DNA from: Eubacterium sp.
Lineage (GTDB): Bacteria > Bacillota_A > Clostridia > Peptostreptococcales > Anaerovoracaceae
Length of the DNA stretch: 6,629 nt
Direction: 5' to 3'
Assembly: GCA_021769545.1 (NCBI GenBank)
Contig: JAETSS010000075.1
Location: 1-6,629 of the forward strand
Shown: piece after piece, positions 1-6,457 of the stretch
How the letters are laid out: each line of letters begins with the position of its first letter
Position numbering within the stretch: position 1 is the first letter of the stretch
The notes under the pieces: model-generated
Seen by the model: only the letters and a program-made list of their open reading frames with translations
Database searches by the model: none
Told to the model about the DNA's origin: nothing
Translations under genes and position numbers: made by a program

Positions 1-2
1 GC

Positions 3-1040
3 CTTGGCGGGACGCTGGCTATAGGTATGTGGATGTATTCCGGCTATACATCGGTTTCCACGTTGGCGGGAGATGTAAAGGATAAGTCAGTCGTATGGAA
101 AGGCCTGCTGATAGCATTGCCGTTGGTAGCCCTGGTGTATATACTTCCGACTGCTGCAGGCGTAGGGTCTGTAGGACAGTGGGAAAGCTGGTCTGCCGAT
201 GGTGTCAATTACGGTACTGTTGCAGGTCTGGTGGGACTTGGCAGCGCATTTATCGTAATCGCCATAATAGGAAACGCATCATCCTTTAATACGTGTATGG
301 CGTCACTGTCGAGAAACTTCTATGCTATATGTGAAGATAACCTGGGACCGAAGTGCATGGTAAAGCTGTCTAAAAAACGCAGCATGCCGTATATTTCCAT
401 CATGTCGATAGCGCTCGTTGCGCTGATCGGATGCACATTCAGTTTCAGTACGATCATTACAATAACAGTAACGATGCTGATGGTCGATTACACTTTGATA
501 TGGATCGCACTGGTTGCATTGAGGATCAAGCATCCTGAGCTGGAAAGACCTTTCAAGATCCCCTTCAAGAGCACCGTTGGCGTTGCGCTCTTCGTATCGC
601 CCGGCTGGATCGTATGCATCGTAGGCGTACTGACCAACGGAGCAGACTATTTCTTCGGAGGAATGATAGCGATAGCCCTGTTCCCATTACTGTATATCTT
701 CATGAAGCGAAGATACGGCGGACTAACCAGACTCTATCCGGACCTTCATCCGATCAACCCCAAGACGAAGCTTGCCTATGGCGATCTTGTAAGATTCACG
801 AAACTTTGGGGGACATTGACGATCATAAGTCTGGCGGGAGCATTATTTATTCCGTTCTATGAAGGTTCATGGGGGACTGATTATTATTTTGAGACATATG
901 GATCCGAAGGAGCATGGGATCTGATTATTAACGGAATCTGGATCGTGACTGTGGTTTTGGCCATCGCAACTGTTGTCTGCGGTCTGCTTGCGAGGAAGTA
1001 TGACAATAAGGCTATGAAGCCGGAAGGGCTTGAATATTAG
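3..1040 (+). CDS. APC-superfamily amino acid permease, 5'-truncated by window edge
   Basis: C-terminal 345 residues of an integral membrane amino acid/polyamine/organocation transporter. The frame is open to the left edge; the first ATG (position 27) lies inside a conserved segment and is not the start. The first visible residues (IGMWMYSGYTSVSTLAGDVK) match the APC TM6 region, with its unwound 'YSGY/W..v..lagE.k' pattern, so TM1-5 are missing. About eight hydrophobic helices follow (visible residues near 34-54, 72-92, 129-148, 149-174, 192-211, 216-234, 269-285, 307-329). The loop 'RIKHPELERPFKIPF' is a typical cytoplasmic APC signature before the last helices. A hydrophilic stretch separates the final helix pair, suggesting a 14-TM subtype. 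Substrate cannot be read from the sequence; amino acid uptake or exchange would suit an amino acid fermenter, but that is inference. It ends in its own terminator, so it is probably transcribed separately from the downstream regulator. Confidence 0.88.
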   Translation, partial: LGGTLAIGMWMYSGYTSVSTLAGDVKDKSVVWKGLLIALPLVALVYILPTAAGVGSVGQWESWSADGVNYGTVAGLVGLGSAFIVIAIIGNASSFNTCMASLSRNFYAICEDNLGPKCMVKLSKKRSMPYISIMSIALVALIGCTFSFSTIITITVTMLMVDYTLIWIALVALRIKHPELERPFKIPFKSTVGVALFVSPGWIVCIVGVLTNGADYFFGGMIAIALFPLLYIFMKRRYGGLTRLYPDLHPINPKTKLAYGDLVRFTKLWGTLTIISLAGALFIPFYEGSWGTDYYFETYGSEGAWDLIINGIWIVTVVLAIATVVCGLLARKYDNKAMKPEGLEY

Positions 1041-1056
1041 TCGGATAGATTTACTG

Positions 1057-1099
1057 TTTTCAAAAAACAATCCGTTTCCGCGGGTTGTTTTTTTGAAAA
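1057..1099 (+). terminator. Rho-independent terminator after the permease gene
   Basis: A long inverted repeat begins 16 bp after the permease stop. The left arm 1057-1074 (TTTTCAAAAAACAATCCG) pairs with the right arm 1081-1099 (CGGGTTGTTTTTTTGAAAA) around the 6-nt loop TTTCCG, with one bulged base and one G-U wobble. The 7-T run in the right arm supplies the U-tract on the + strand. Because the left arm is A-rich, the element could also work on the - strand, although no gene reads toward it from that side here. Confidence 0.85.
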
Positions 1100-1140
1100 G
1101 GAAAGGCCTGACATGCTTAAAATGACCGCTATAAAGTCCA

Positions 1141-1169
1141 TTAAGTTTTGCATACTTATATGCTATTAT
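1141..1169 (+). promoter_or_regulatory. Candidate sigma-70/sigma-A extended -10 promoter for the sigma-54 activator gene
   Basis: TGCTATTAT at 1161-1169 is an extended -10 element (TGN plus TATTAT). The best-spaced -35 is only TTAAGT at 1141-1146 (17-bp spacer), which is weak; a better-looking TTGCAT at 1148-1153 is too close (10 bp). An extended -10 can compensate for a poor -35. Transcription would start near 1176 and give a leader of about 48 nt before the ATG at 1224. The call rests on pattern matching only. Confidence 0.4.
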
Positions 1170-1223
1170 AGGTAAAACAGTAGTAATAGGATAGATGGAG
1201 TATGAAGCGGGAGAAGTAATAAT

Positions 1224-2627
1224 ATGAAATATATTAAATTTTTAAGAGAAAATTACGATGTATTAATGGAGTTTATAAATTGTATGAAAGTCGGGATATG
1301 GATCACCGATGCAGAAGGCAGAGTTGTCATGATAAATGATCATTCGCTGAATACGGGCGGCATGGTTCGTGATGAACTGCTGGGAAGAGCGACAAGTGAA
1401 CTGATCGATATAGGGTACATTTTACATGAGTCCTCCGTATTGAAGGCTATAAGCAGCGGTCATGAAGAAAGCATCGTACAGGAGCAGGGAGAGGGAGGAT
1501 ATCTGATGGCTACGAGTATCCCTCTCTTTGATGGTGAAGAGCTTGATATGGTGGTATGTGTAGAACTCGATGTGACGGAAATAATGAGACTTAAGGGGCT
1601 TCTTGAGAATCAGAAGAGCATCACGGAAAAATATAGGAGAGAGCTTTTGCGTCTTTTGGGTCAGAATGGTGAGGGGCTTGAAGATGGAGAAGATATGATC
1701 ACATACAATACTGCAATGATCCGTATACAAGAGCTCGCTGTAAGGATAGGAAAGACGGATGCTACAGTTATAATTACAGGTGAATCGGGGACGGGAAAGG
1801 AGGTAATGGCGAAGCTCATACAGAAAAACAGCGAAAGGGCCAACACTCCGTTTATAAAAGTAAATTGTGCAGCCATACCGGAGACTCTTATTGAATCTGA
1901 GTTTTTCGGATATGAAAAGGGGACGTTTACGGGAGCAAATGTAAACGGCAAGATAGGCTTGTTCGAGCTGGCAAACGGAGGTACACTGTTTCTCGACGAG
2001 ATAGGTGACTTGCCTCTGCAAATGCAGTCAAAGCTGCTTAGAGTCATACAGGAACGTGAAGTGAGAAAAATAGGCGGAGAGGATGTTGTTCCGGTAGATA
2101 TACGGTTCATAGCCGCTACAAATAAGAACCTAAAAAAAGAGATGGAGCAGGGCAGATTCAGAAGCGATCTGTATTACAGGCTGTTTGTTGTTCCCATCCA
2201 TATTCCTCCATTAAGACAACGCACAGAGGACATAATTCCCATGACAAACTATTTCATCGATCTGTTCAATAAACAATATAGGATGAATAAATCTATATGC
2301 GAAGATGCTATGAAAGAGCTGGAAGAGTATAACTGGCCGGGGAATATAAGAGAATTGAGAAATGTTATTGAACGGCTGGTCGTAAGCGGTGAAGACGATC
2401 AAATCACGAGGTTTCAGGTGAGTATATGTCTGAGAGATACGGGTATCTCCGATGATACTGTTGGCATGAATATACATGAGGAATCGCTGAGTACACTTTT
2501 AAAAGACTATGAAAGAGAGATCATAGTAAAGACCGTGGATGAATGCGGTAGTATGAGTGATGCGGCCAAAAAGCTGCAGGTGAACAAGTCCACGATATCA
2601 AAAAAGCTGAAAGAATACGGACGGTAG
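1224..2627 (+). CDS. PAS-domain sigma-54-dependent transcriptional activator (bacterial enhancer-binding protein)
   Basis: A 467-residue cytoplasmic activator that would hydrolyse ATP to remodel the RNA polymerase-sigma-54 closed complex. Residues about 10-125 form a PAS-like sensor ('GIWITDAEGRVVMIND', ending 'VCVELDVTEIMRL'), followed by a short coiled-coil-like linker (120-145). The AAA+ domain (about 160-390) has Walker A GESGTGKE (186-193), sigma-54-contacting loop 1 GTFTGA (233-238), Walker B LFLDE (255-259), sensor I AATN (297-300), arginine-finger segment FRSDLYYRL (312-320) and WPGNIREL (371-378). The C-terminus 443-467 is a helix-turn-helix of the TyrR type ('DAAKKLQVNKSTISKKLKEYG'). 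The ATG is preceded by GGGAGAAG at a normal distance. The second residue of the GAFTGA motif is Thr instead of Ala; the critical Phe and Thr are kept. There is no receiver domain, so it is not a two-component regulator. A sigma-54 promoter lies in the next intergenic region, so it probably controls the downstream operon. Ligand unknown. Confidence 0.95.
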   Translation: MKYIKFLRENYDVLMEFINCMKVGIWITDAEGRVVMINDHSLNTGGMVRDELLGRATSELIDIGYILHESSVLKAISSGHEESIVQEQGEGGYLMATSIPLFDGEELDMVVCVELDVTEIMRLKGLLENQKSITEKYRRELLRLLGQNGEGLEDGEDMITYNTAMIRIQELAVRIGKTDATVIITGESGTGKEVMAKLIQKNSERANTPFIKVNCAAIPETLIESEFFGYEKGTFTGANVNGKIGLFELANGGTLFLDEIGDLPLQMQSKLLRVIQEREVRKIGGEDVVPVDIRFIAATNKNLKKEMEQGRFRSDLYYRLFVVPIHIPPLRQRTEDIIPMTNYFIDLFNKQYRMNKSICEDAMKELEEYNWPGNIRELRNVIERLVVSGEDDQITRFQVSICLRDTGISDDTVGMNIHEESLSTLLKDYEREIIVKTVDECGSMSDAAKKLQVNKSTISKKLKEYGR

Positions 2628-2810
2628 TGGACAAGTGAGAAAGAACGCTTAGTATTATATAAAGGAGACAGACACCTAGGTTAATTGCCCTGTAAATATG
2701 CTAAAACACAAAAATAAACCAATTATGAATCACACCTTGCAATTTTGAATATTTTTACCTGCGAAAAAAACGTGATCGTGCTATTTTGCGTCGAATTGCG
2801 TTTTATTTTT
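2628..2810. other. Intergenic regulatory region upstream of the hydrogenase operon
   Basis: AT-rich spacer between the activator stop and the sigma-54 promoter. It contains the direct repeats annotated separately, an 8-bp palindrome ACCTAGGT (2674-2681), a Shine-Dalgarno-like AAAGGAG at 2661-2667 without a usable start codon, and a loose inverted pair AAAACG (2767-2772) / CGTTTT (2799-2804) beside a T-rich tract touching the -24 element. No convincing terminator follows the activator gene, so read-through into the operon is possible. No small ORF with a proper ribosome binding site was found. Confidence 0.6.
2720..2750. repeat. Two 11-bp direct repeats, 20-bp period: candidate upstream activator sites
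   Basis: CAATTATGAAT (2720-2730) and CAATTTTGAAT (2740-2750) match at 10 of 11 positions. Their 20-bp period is close to two helical turns, which would place bound proteins on the same DNA face. They lie about 88-118 bp upstream of the predicted transcription start near 2838, the usual location of enhancer sites for sigma-54 activators. The region is AT-rich, so chance similarity is a real alternative. Confidence 0.4.
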
Positions 2811-2827
2811 TTGGCATAATTATTGCA
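2811..2827 (+). promoter_or_regulatory. Sigma-54 (-24/-12) promoter of the hydrogenase operon
   Basis: TTGGCATAATTATTGCA fits the sigma-54 consensus YTGGCAYN5TTGCW: the -24 GG is at 2813-2814 and the -12 GC at 2825-2826, with the invariant 10-nt gap between them. Transcription should begin about 12 nt downstream, near 2838, leaving a leader of about 42 nt that contains AAGGAGG (2866-2872). A sigma-54 activator gene lies immediately upstream, which strongly supports the call. Confidence 0.88.
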
Positions 2828-2879
2828 TAGTAAATAACCTTGAGAAGAGAAAAGAATACTTGCACAAGGAGGAACATAA

Positions 2880-4730
2880 ATGAACCGATTGAATCATAAA
2901 ACAATGGATCGGACCCAAATGGTTGTAGACAGTCTTTACAAAGACCTGGAAAGAAGGATCGTAGCCAGTCCTCCGGGTCAGTGCCCTGTAGATATGACGG
3001 CGTCATTTCTCAAGCTCTGCCATGCGCAGACATGCGGAAAGTGCGTACCGTGCCGTATAGGTCTAGGCCAGCTTCTGAATATCATGGAGGAAATACTGGA
3101 TCTTGACAGTAAGCCTTCATATGACAGTCTCGGGTTGCTGAAAAAAACAGCCACGGCCATAAGAGACTCCGCAGACTGTGCCATAGGAGTCGAGGCAGCC
3201 AATATGGTGCTGAGAAGCATGGAGTATTTCAAAGAAGATTACGAGGAGCATGTACTCAGAAACCGATGTGCCGAGAGCGTTCAGAAGACGAGACAGCCGG
3301 TTCCGTGCGTAGCTCTTTGTCCTGCCGGAGTTGATGTACCGGGATATTCCGCATTGATCCTGGAGGGACGCTATAAGGATGCTGTAAAGCTCATAAGAAA
3401 GGACAATCCGTTCCCTACGGTCTGTGCACTGATATGCGAGCACCCATGCGAGGCAAGATGCAGAAGAAGTCTCGTGGATGCACCGATCAATATCAGAGCA
3501 TTGAAGCGATATGCGGTAGACCATTGCGGAGACGTGGAGGTTCCCGACAAGATGGACGATACGGGAAAGAAGATCGCGGTCATAGGAGGAGGACCTTCGG
3601 GACTTTCGGCTGCGTATTTCCTGTCGATAATGGGTCACAAGGTAACTATTTTTGAAAAGAGAAGTCAGCTGGGCGGCATGCTCAGATACGGTATACCTAA
3701 CTACAGGCTGCCGAGGGAGCGTCTGCAGTACGATATAGATGCCATACTGTCTACGGGCATAGACGTTAAAACCGATTTCAACGTAGACGACGAGGAAAAC
3801 ATAAAAATGATAAAGGACGAGTACGATGCCCTTTACATATCCATAGGCGCCCATACATATAAGGAAATGGGAATAGAAGGCGAATACTCCAAGGGCGTCA
3901 TCGCTGCGGTGGAGATGCTGAGAGGTATCGGCGACAATTCCATGCCTAATTTCAGGAACAGGTCCGTAGTGGTGATCGGCGGCGGAAATGTTGCAATGGA
4001 CGTGGCGCGTACTGCCAAGAGACTGGGAGCGTCGGAGGTGAACATAGTCTACAGAAGAAGGCGTGACGATATGACAGCACTTGCCGAGGAGATAGAAGGA
4101 GCTATCGCAGAGGGCTGCAATCTGATGCAGCTCAAGGCGCCGTCGAGGATAGAGGCCACAAAGGAGGGTCGTGTCAAGGCATTATGGGTAAAGCCGCAGA
4201 TCGCAGGTCCCGCAGACAAGTCGGGAAGGCCGAGGCCTGTGGATGCCAGTGCAGATGAAGAACGTATACCATGTCATATCATAATAACGGCCATAGGGCA
4301 GAGCATAGAATCTCACAGCTTTGAAAACAGCGGCATCCCTGTAGTGAGAGGAAGCATAGACGCAGGCGACACAGGACAGATCGAAACACTGGAAGGCATG
4401 TACGCAGGCGGCGACTGCGTTACGGGTCCGTCTACGGTGATCAATGCCGTTGCTGCTGGAAAGGTTGCTGCGGCCAACATAGATTCTTATCTTGGCTACT
4501 GTCATGAGATCAGCTCGGACGTGGAGATACCTGCACCACACGTCATGGATAAGAAGCCTTGCGGTAGGATGGAGATGAAGCTTCGTTATGCAAAGGAGCG
4601 CGGCATGGACTTTTTGGAGATCGAACAGGGCCTTACGGAGGAAGAGGCAAAGCAGGAGGCCGCCAGATGTCTGCGGTGTGATTGCTTCGGCCAGGGCTCA
4701 TTCAGAGGAGGGAGAGTGGAAAAATGGTAA
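2880..4730 (+). CDS. NuoF-type Fe-S domain fused to GltD/NfnB-like FAD/NAD(P)H oxidoreductase (hydrogenase partner subunit)
   Basis: A 616-residue soluble flavoprotein expected to pass electrons between NAD(P)H and the co-transcribed hydrogenase. Residues about 40-128 resemble the C-terminal 4Fe-4S domain of NuoF: TCGKCVPCR (C52, C55, C58) and a fourth Cys at C100, followed by the typical 'F..DYEEHV' tail. Residues about 135-215 are the GltD N-terminal double 4Fe-4S region (C143, C147; C182, C186, C190, C194). FAD binding: GGGPSG (236-241) and the distal AGGDCVTG (509-516). NAD(P) binding: GGGNVAMD (367-374) followed by the basic run YRRRR (391-395), which in relatives contacts the NADPH 2'-phosphate. 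The C-terminus has CLRCDC (597-602). The FMN/NADH domain of true NuoF/HydB is absent. AAGGAGG lies 7 nt before the ATG. The gene overlaps the hydrogenase by 7 bp. It would be misannotated as plain 'glutamate synthase small subunit'; no glutamate synthase large subunit is present. Confidence 0.9.
   Translation: MNRLNHKTMDRTQMVVDSLYKDLERRIVASPPGQCPVDMTASFLKLCHAQTCGKCVPCRIGLGQLLNIMEEILDLDSKPSYDSLGLLKKTATAIRDSADCAIGVEAANMVLRSMEYFKEDYEEHVLRNRCAESVQKTRQPVPCVALCPAGVDVPGYSALILEGRYKDAVKLIRKDNPFPTVCALICEHPCEARCRRSLVDAPINIRALKRYAVDHCGDVEVPDKMDDTGKKIAVIGGGPSGLSAAYFLSIMGHKVTIFEKRSQLGGMLRYGIPNYRLPRERLQYDIDAILSTGIDVKTDFNVDDEENIKMIKDEYDALYISIGAHTYKEMGIEGEYSKGVIAAVEMLRGIGDNSMPNFRNRSVVVIGGGNVAMDVARTAKRLGASEVNIVYRRRRDDMTALAEEIEGAIAEGCNLMQLKAPSRIEATKEGRVKALWVKPQIAGPADKSGRPRPVDASADEERIPCHIIITAIGQSIESHSFENSGIPVVRGSIDAGDTGQIETLEGMYAGGDCVTGPSTVINAVAAGKVAAANIDSYLGYCHEISSDVEIPAPHVMDKKPCGRMEMKLRYAKERGMDFLEIEQGLTEEEAKQEAARCLRCDCFGQGSFRGGRVEKW
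4705..4714 (+). promoter_or_regulatory. Ribosome binding site fixing the hydrogenase start at 4724
   Basis: The purine run GAGGAGGGAG lies inside the end of the fusion gene, 9 nt before ATG 4724. An in-frame ATG at 4682 would add 14 residues (MLRPGLIQRRESGK) that are only read-through of the upstream coding sequence and resemble no ferredoxin-domain N-terminus. The ATG overlaps the upstream stop as ATGGTAA, suggesting translational coupling and near-equal subunit synthesis. Confidence 0.75.
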
Positions 4731-6445
4731 AGCTTATGATAAACGATCAGAACATCCAAGTACCGGAGGGGACCACCATCATGGAAGCAGCCCGGGAAGT
4801 CGGCATAGAAATACCTCATCTCTGCTTTCTTAAGGATATAAACGATATCGGCGCGTGCCGTGTATGCGTCGTCGAGATAGAGGGTATGGAAAAGCTGGTG
4901 ACGGCCTGCAACACTCCTGCCGAGGACGGCATGGTCATATATACCAACAGCCCTAAGGTAAGAGCAATAAGGAAGATAAACGTGCAGCTGATACTGTCGG
5001 ATCATTCGGGAAAATGCTCTACCTGTGTACGAAGCGGAAACTGTCAGCTGCAGTCACTGGCCAACGATCTGGGCGTGCTGGAGCTGCCATATGAGCCTAT
5101 AGCCGAGATAGATATGTGGGATAAAAGCTTTCCGCTTATAAGAGATGCATCGAAATGTATAAAGTGCATGCGCTGCATACAGGTGTGCGATAAGATACAG
5201 GATCTTCACATCTGGAACATATCGGGAAGCGGATACAGGACAACGGTAGACGTCAGCGGCAACGTATCCATACGCGAAGCGGACTGCAGTCTTTGCGGAC
5301 AGTGCATAACCCATTGCCCTGTGGGAGCTCTCAGGGAGCGTGACGATGTGGGCAAGGTACTGGATGCCATCGGAGATCCGGAGATGATAACAATGGTGCA
5401 GGTAGCTCCTGCCGTAAGGACGGCATGGGGAGAGGATATCGGCCTCAGCAAGGAAGAAAGCACCATGGGCAAGCTGGTCAACGCTTTGAAGCAGGTGGGG
5501 ATAGACTATGTTTTTGATACGGTCTACTCTGCGGATCTTACCATAATGGAAGAGGGAAGCGAGTTCCTGGAAAGGTTCAAGAACAAGGAACAGTATGAAT
5601 GGCCGATGTTCACCTCCTGCTGCCCGGGATGGATAAGATACGTCAAAAGCAAATATCCGGAGATGACCCCTAATCTTTCCACAGCCAAGTCTCCGCAGCA
5701 GATGTTCGGAGCCATAGCCAAGACGTATATCGCTCAGAAGCTGGGTGTCGATCCCGACAAGATATTCTGCGTTTCCATAATGCCTTGCGTATCGAAGAAA
5801 TTCGAATGCGACGTAGAGCAGGTAAATGATGTAGGTCAGGGCAAGGATGTGGATGCCGTTCTTACCACCAGAGAGCTGGGCAGGATAATCAAGGCGGACA
5901 GGATCAGAGCCGAAGACCTCAGTGAGCAGGCCTTCGATGATATATTCGGAGAAGGAACGGGAGCAGGCGTGATCTTCGGGGCTACCGGAGGTGTGATGGA
6001 GGCTGCTCTGAGAAGTGCATATTTCCTCATGACAGGTGAAAATCCCGATGCCGATGCATTCAAGAGCGTAAGAGGTATGAAAAGCTGGAAGGATGCTGTC
6101 TTTGAGATACAAGGGGTGCCGGTCCACGTTGCCGTAGTCAGCGGTCTTGGCAATACCGGAAAGCTTATGGAAGCCATAAAAAGCGGTCAGGTGAAGTACG
6201 ATTTCGTCGAGGTGATGGCATGTCCCGGCGGGTGCTCCGGCGGTGGAGGCCAGCCTATACGGGAAGGAAAGGAGCTGGCGGAAAGCCGCGGAAGGATACT
6301 GTACGGCATAGACAGCGTATCGGCCCACCGCTTCTCCCATGAGAACAAGGCAGTCCAGATGACCTACGACGAATTCCTCAAAGCTCCGCTTTCCCACAGA
6401 GCCCATGAGCTGCTGCATACGGATGTTACGGAGTGGGAATATTAG
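4724..6445 (+). CDS. hydA: [FeFe]-hydrogenase, CpI-like modular (M3) form, putative group A2
   Basis: A 573-residue hydrogenase catalysing reversible 2H+ + 2e- to H2 in the cytoplasm. N-terminal NuoG-like electron relay: [2Fe-2S] domain (C34, C45, C48, C62), His-Cys3 4Fe-4S site (H94, C98, C101, C107), then two 4Fe-4S clusters (C145, C148, C151, C155; C188, C191, C194, C198). The H-cluster motifs are complete: L1 TSCCPGW (297-303), L2 MPCVSKKFE (353-361), L3 EVMACPGGCSGGGGQP (496-511). H-cluster ligands are C300, C355, C500 and C504, with the proton-relay Cys at C299; E277, E280 and S319 match the known CpI proton path. It ends with the small-subunit-like tail (AHELLHT). It lacks the extra C-terminal [2Fe-2S] domain of bifurcating HydA and has no PAS domain like sensory HydS, so it looks catalytic. 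Start chosen at ATG 4724, overlapping the upstream stop by 7 bp. Maturases HydE/F/G are not in the window and must be encoded elsewhere. Confidence 0.96.
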   Translation: MVKLMINDQNIQVPEGTTIMEAAREVGIEIPHLCFLKDINDIGACRVCVVEIEGMEKLVTACNTPAEDGMVIYTNSPKVRAIRKINVQLILSDHSGKCSTCVRSGNCQLQSLANDLGVLELPYEPIAEIDMWDKSFPLIRDASKCIKCMRCIQVCDKIQDLHIWNISGSGYRTTVDVSGNVSIREADCSLCGQCITHCPVGALRERDDVGKVLDAIGDPEMITMVQVAPAVRTAWGEDIGLSKEESTMGKLVNALKQVGIDYVFDTVYSADLTIMEEGSEFLERFKNKEQYEWPMFTSCCPGWIRYVKSKYPEMTPNLSTAKSPQQMFGAIAKTYIAQKLGVDPDKIFCVSIMPCVSKKFECDVEQVNDVGQGKDVDAVLTTRELGRIIKADRIRAEDLSEQAFDDIFGEGTGAGVIFGATGGVMEAALRSAYFLMTGENPDADAFKSVRGMKSWKDAVFEIQGVPVHVAVVSGLGNTGKLMEAIKSGQVKYDFVEVMACPGGCSGGGGQPIREGKELAESRGRILYGIDSVSAHRFSHENKAVQMTYDEFLKAPLSHRAHELLHTDVTEWEY

Positions 6446-6457
6446 AGAATTTGGATC

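Noticed and set aside
1138..1153. TTGCAT upstream of the activator as the -12 half of a sigma-54 promoter
   Set aside because: The position required for the -24 GG (1138-1139) reads CC and no TGGC occurs there, so the activator gene does not appear autoregulated by sigma-54.
1422..2021. 199-codon open frame on the - strand opposite the activator gene
   Set aside because: No domain pattern or ribosome binding site; it covers the conserved PAS/AAA+ coding region of the real gene.
2698..2748. Short ORF (15 codons) in the intergenic region after the AAAGGAG at 2661
   Set aside because: The Shine-Dalgarno-like site is about 30 nt from the ATG, the peptide has no features, and it overlaps the candidate enhancer repeats.
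3117..3854. 245-codon open frame on the - strand opposite the fusion oxidoreductase
   Set aside because: Shadow of the GltD-like coding sequence, with low-complexity Tyr/Ser/Arg-rich translation and no family resemblance.
4682..4723. Upstream in-frame ATG that would extend HydA by 14 residues
   Set aside because: No ribosome binding site suits it, the extra residues have no homology to the ferredoxin domain, and the ATG at 4724 has a purine-rich site and the typical overlapping start/stop.
2880..4730. Annotation as glutamate synthase small subunit (GltD)
   Set aside because: The NuoF-type Fe-S domain at the N-terminus, the absence of a glutamate synthase large subunit gene and the overlapping hydrogenase gene point to a hydrogenase electron-transfer subunit.
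5054..6418. 454-codon open frame on the - strand opposite hydA
   Set aside because: It lies entirely opposite a gene with unmistakable hydrogenase motifs, shows no recognisable domain, is rich in Cys/His/Tyr/Ser as expected for an antisense shadow, and results from codon bias of the real gene.
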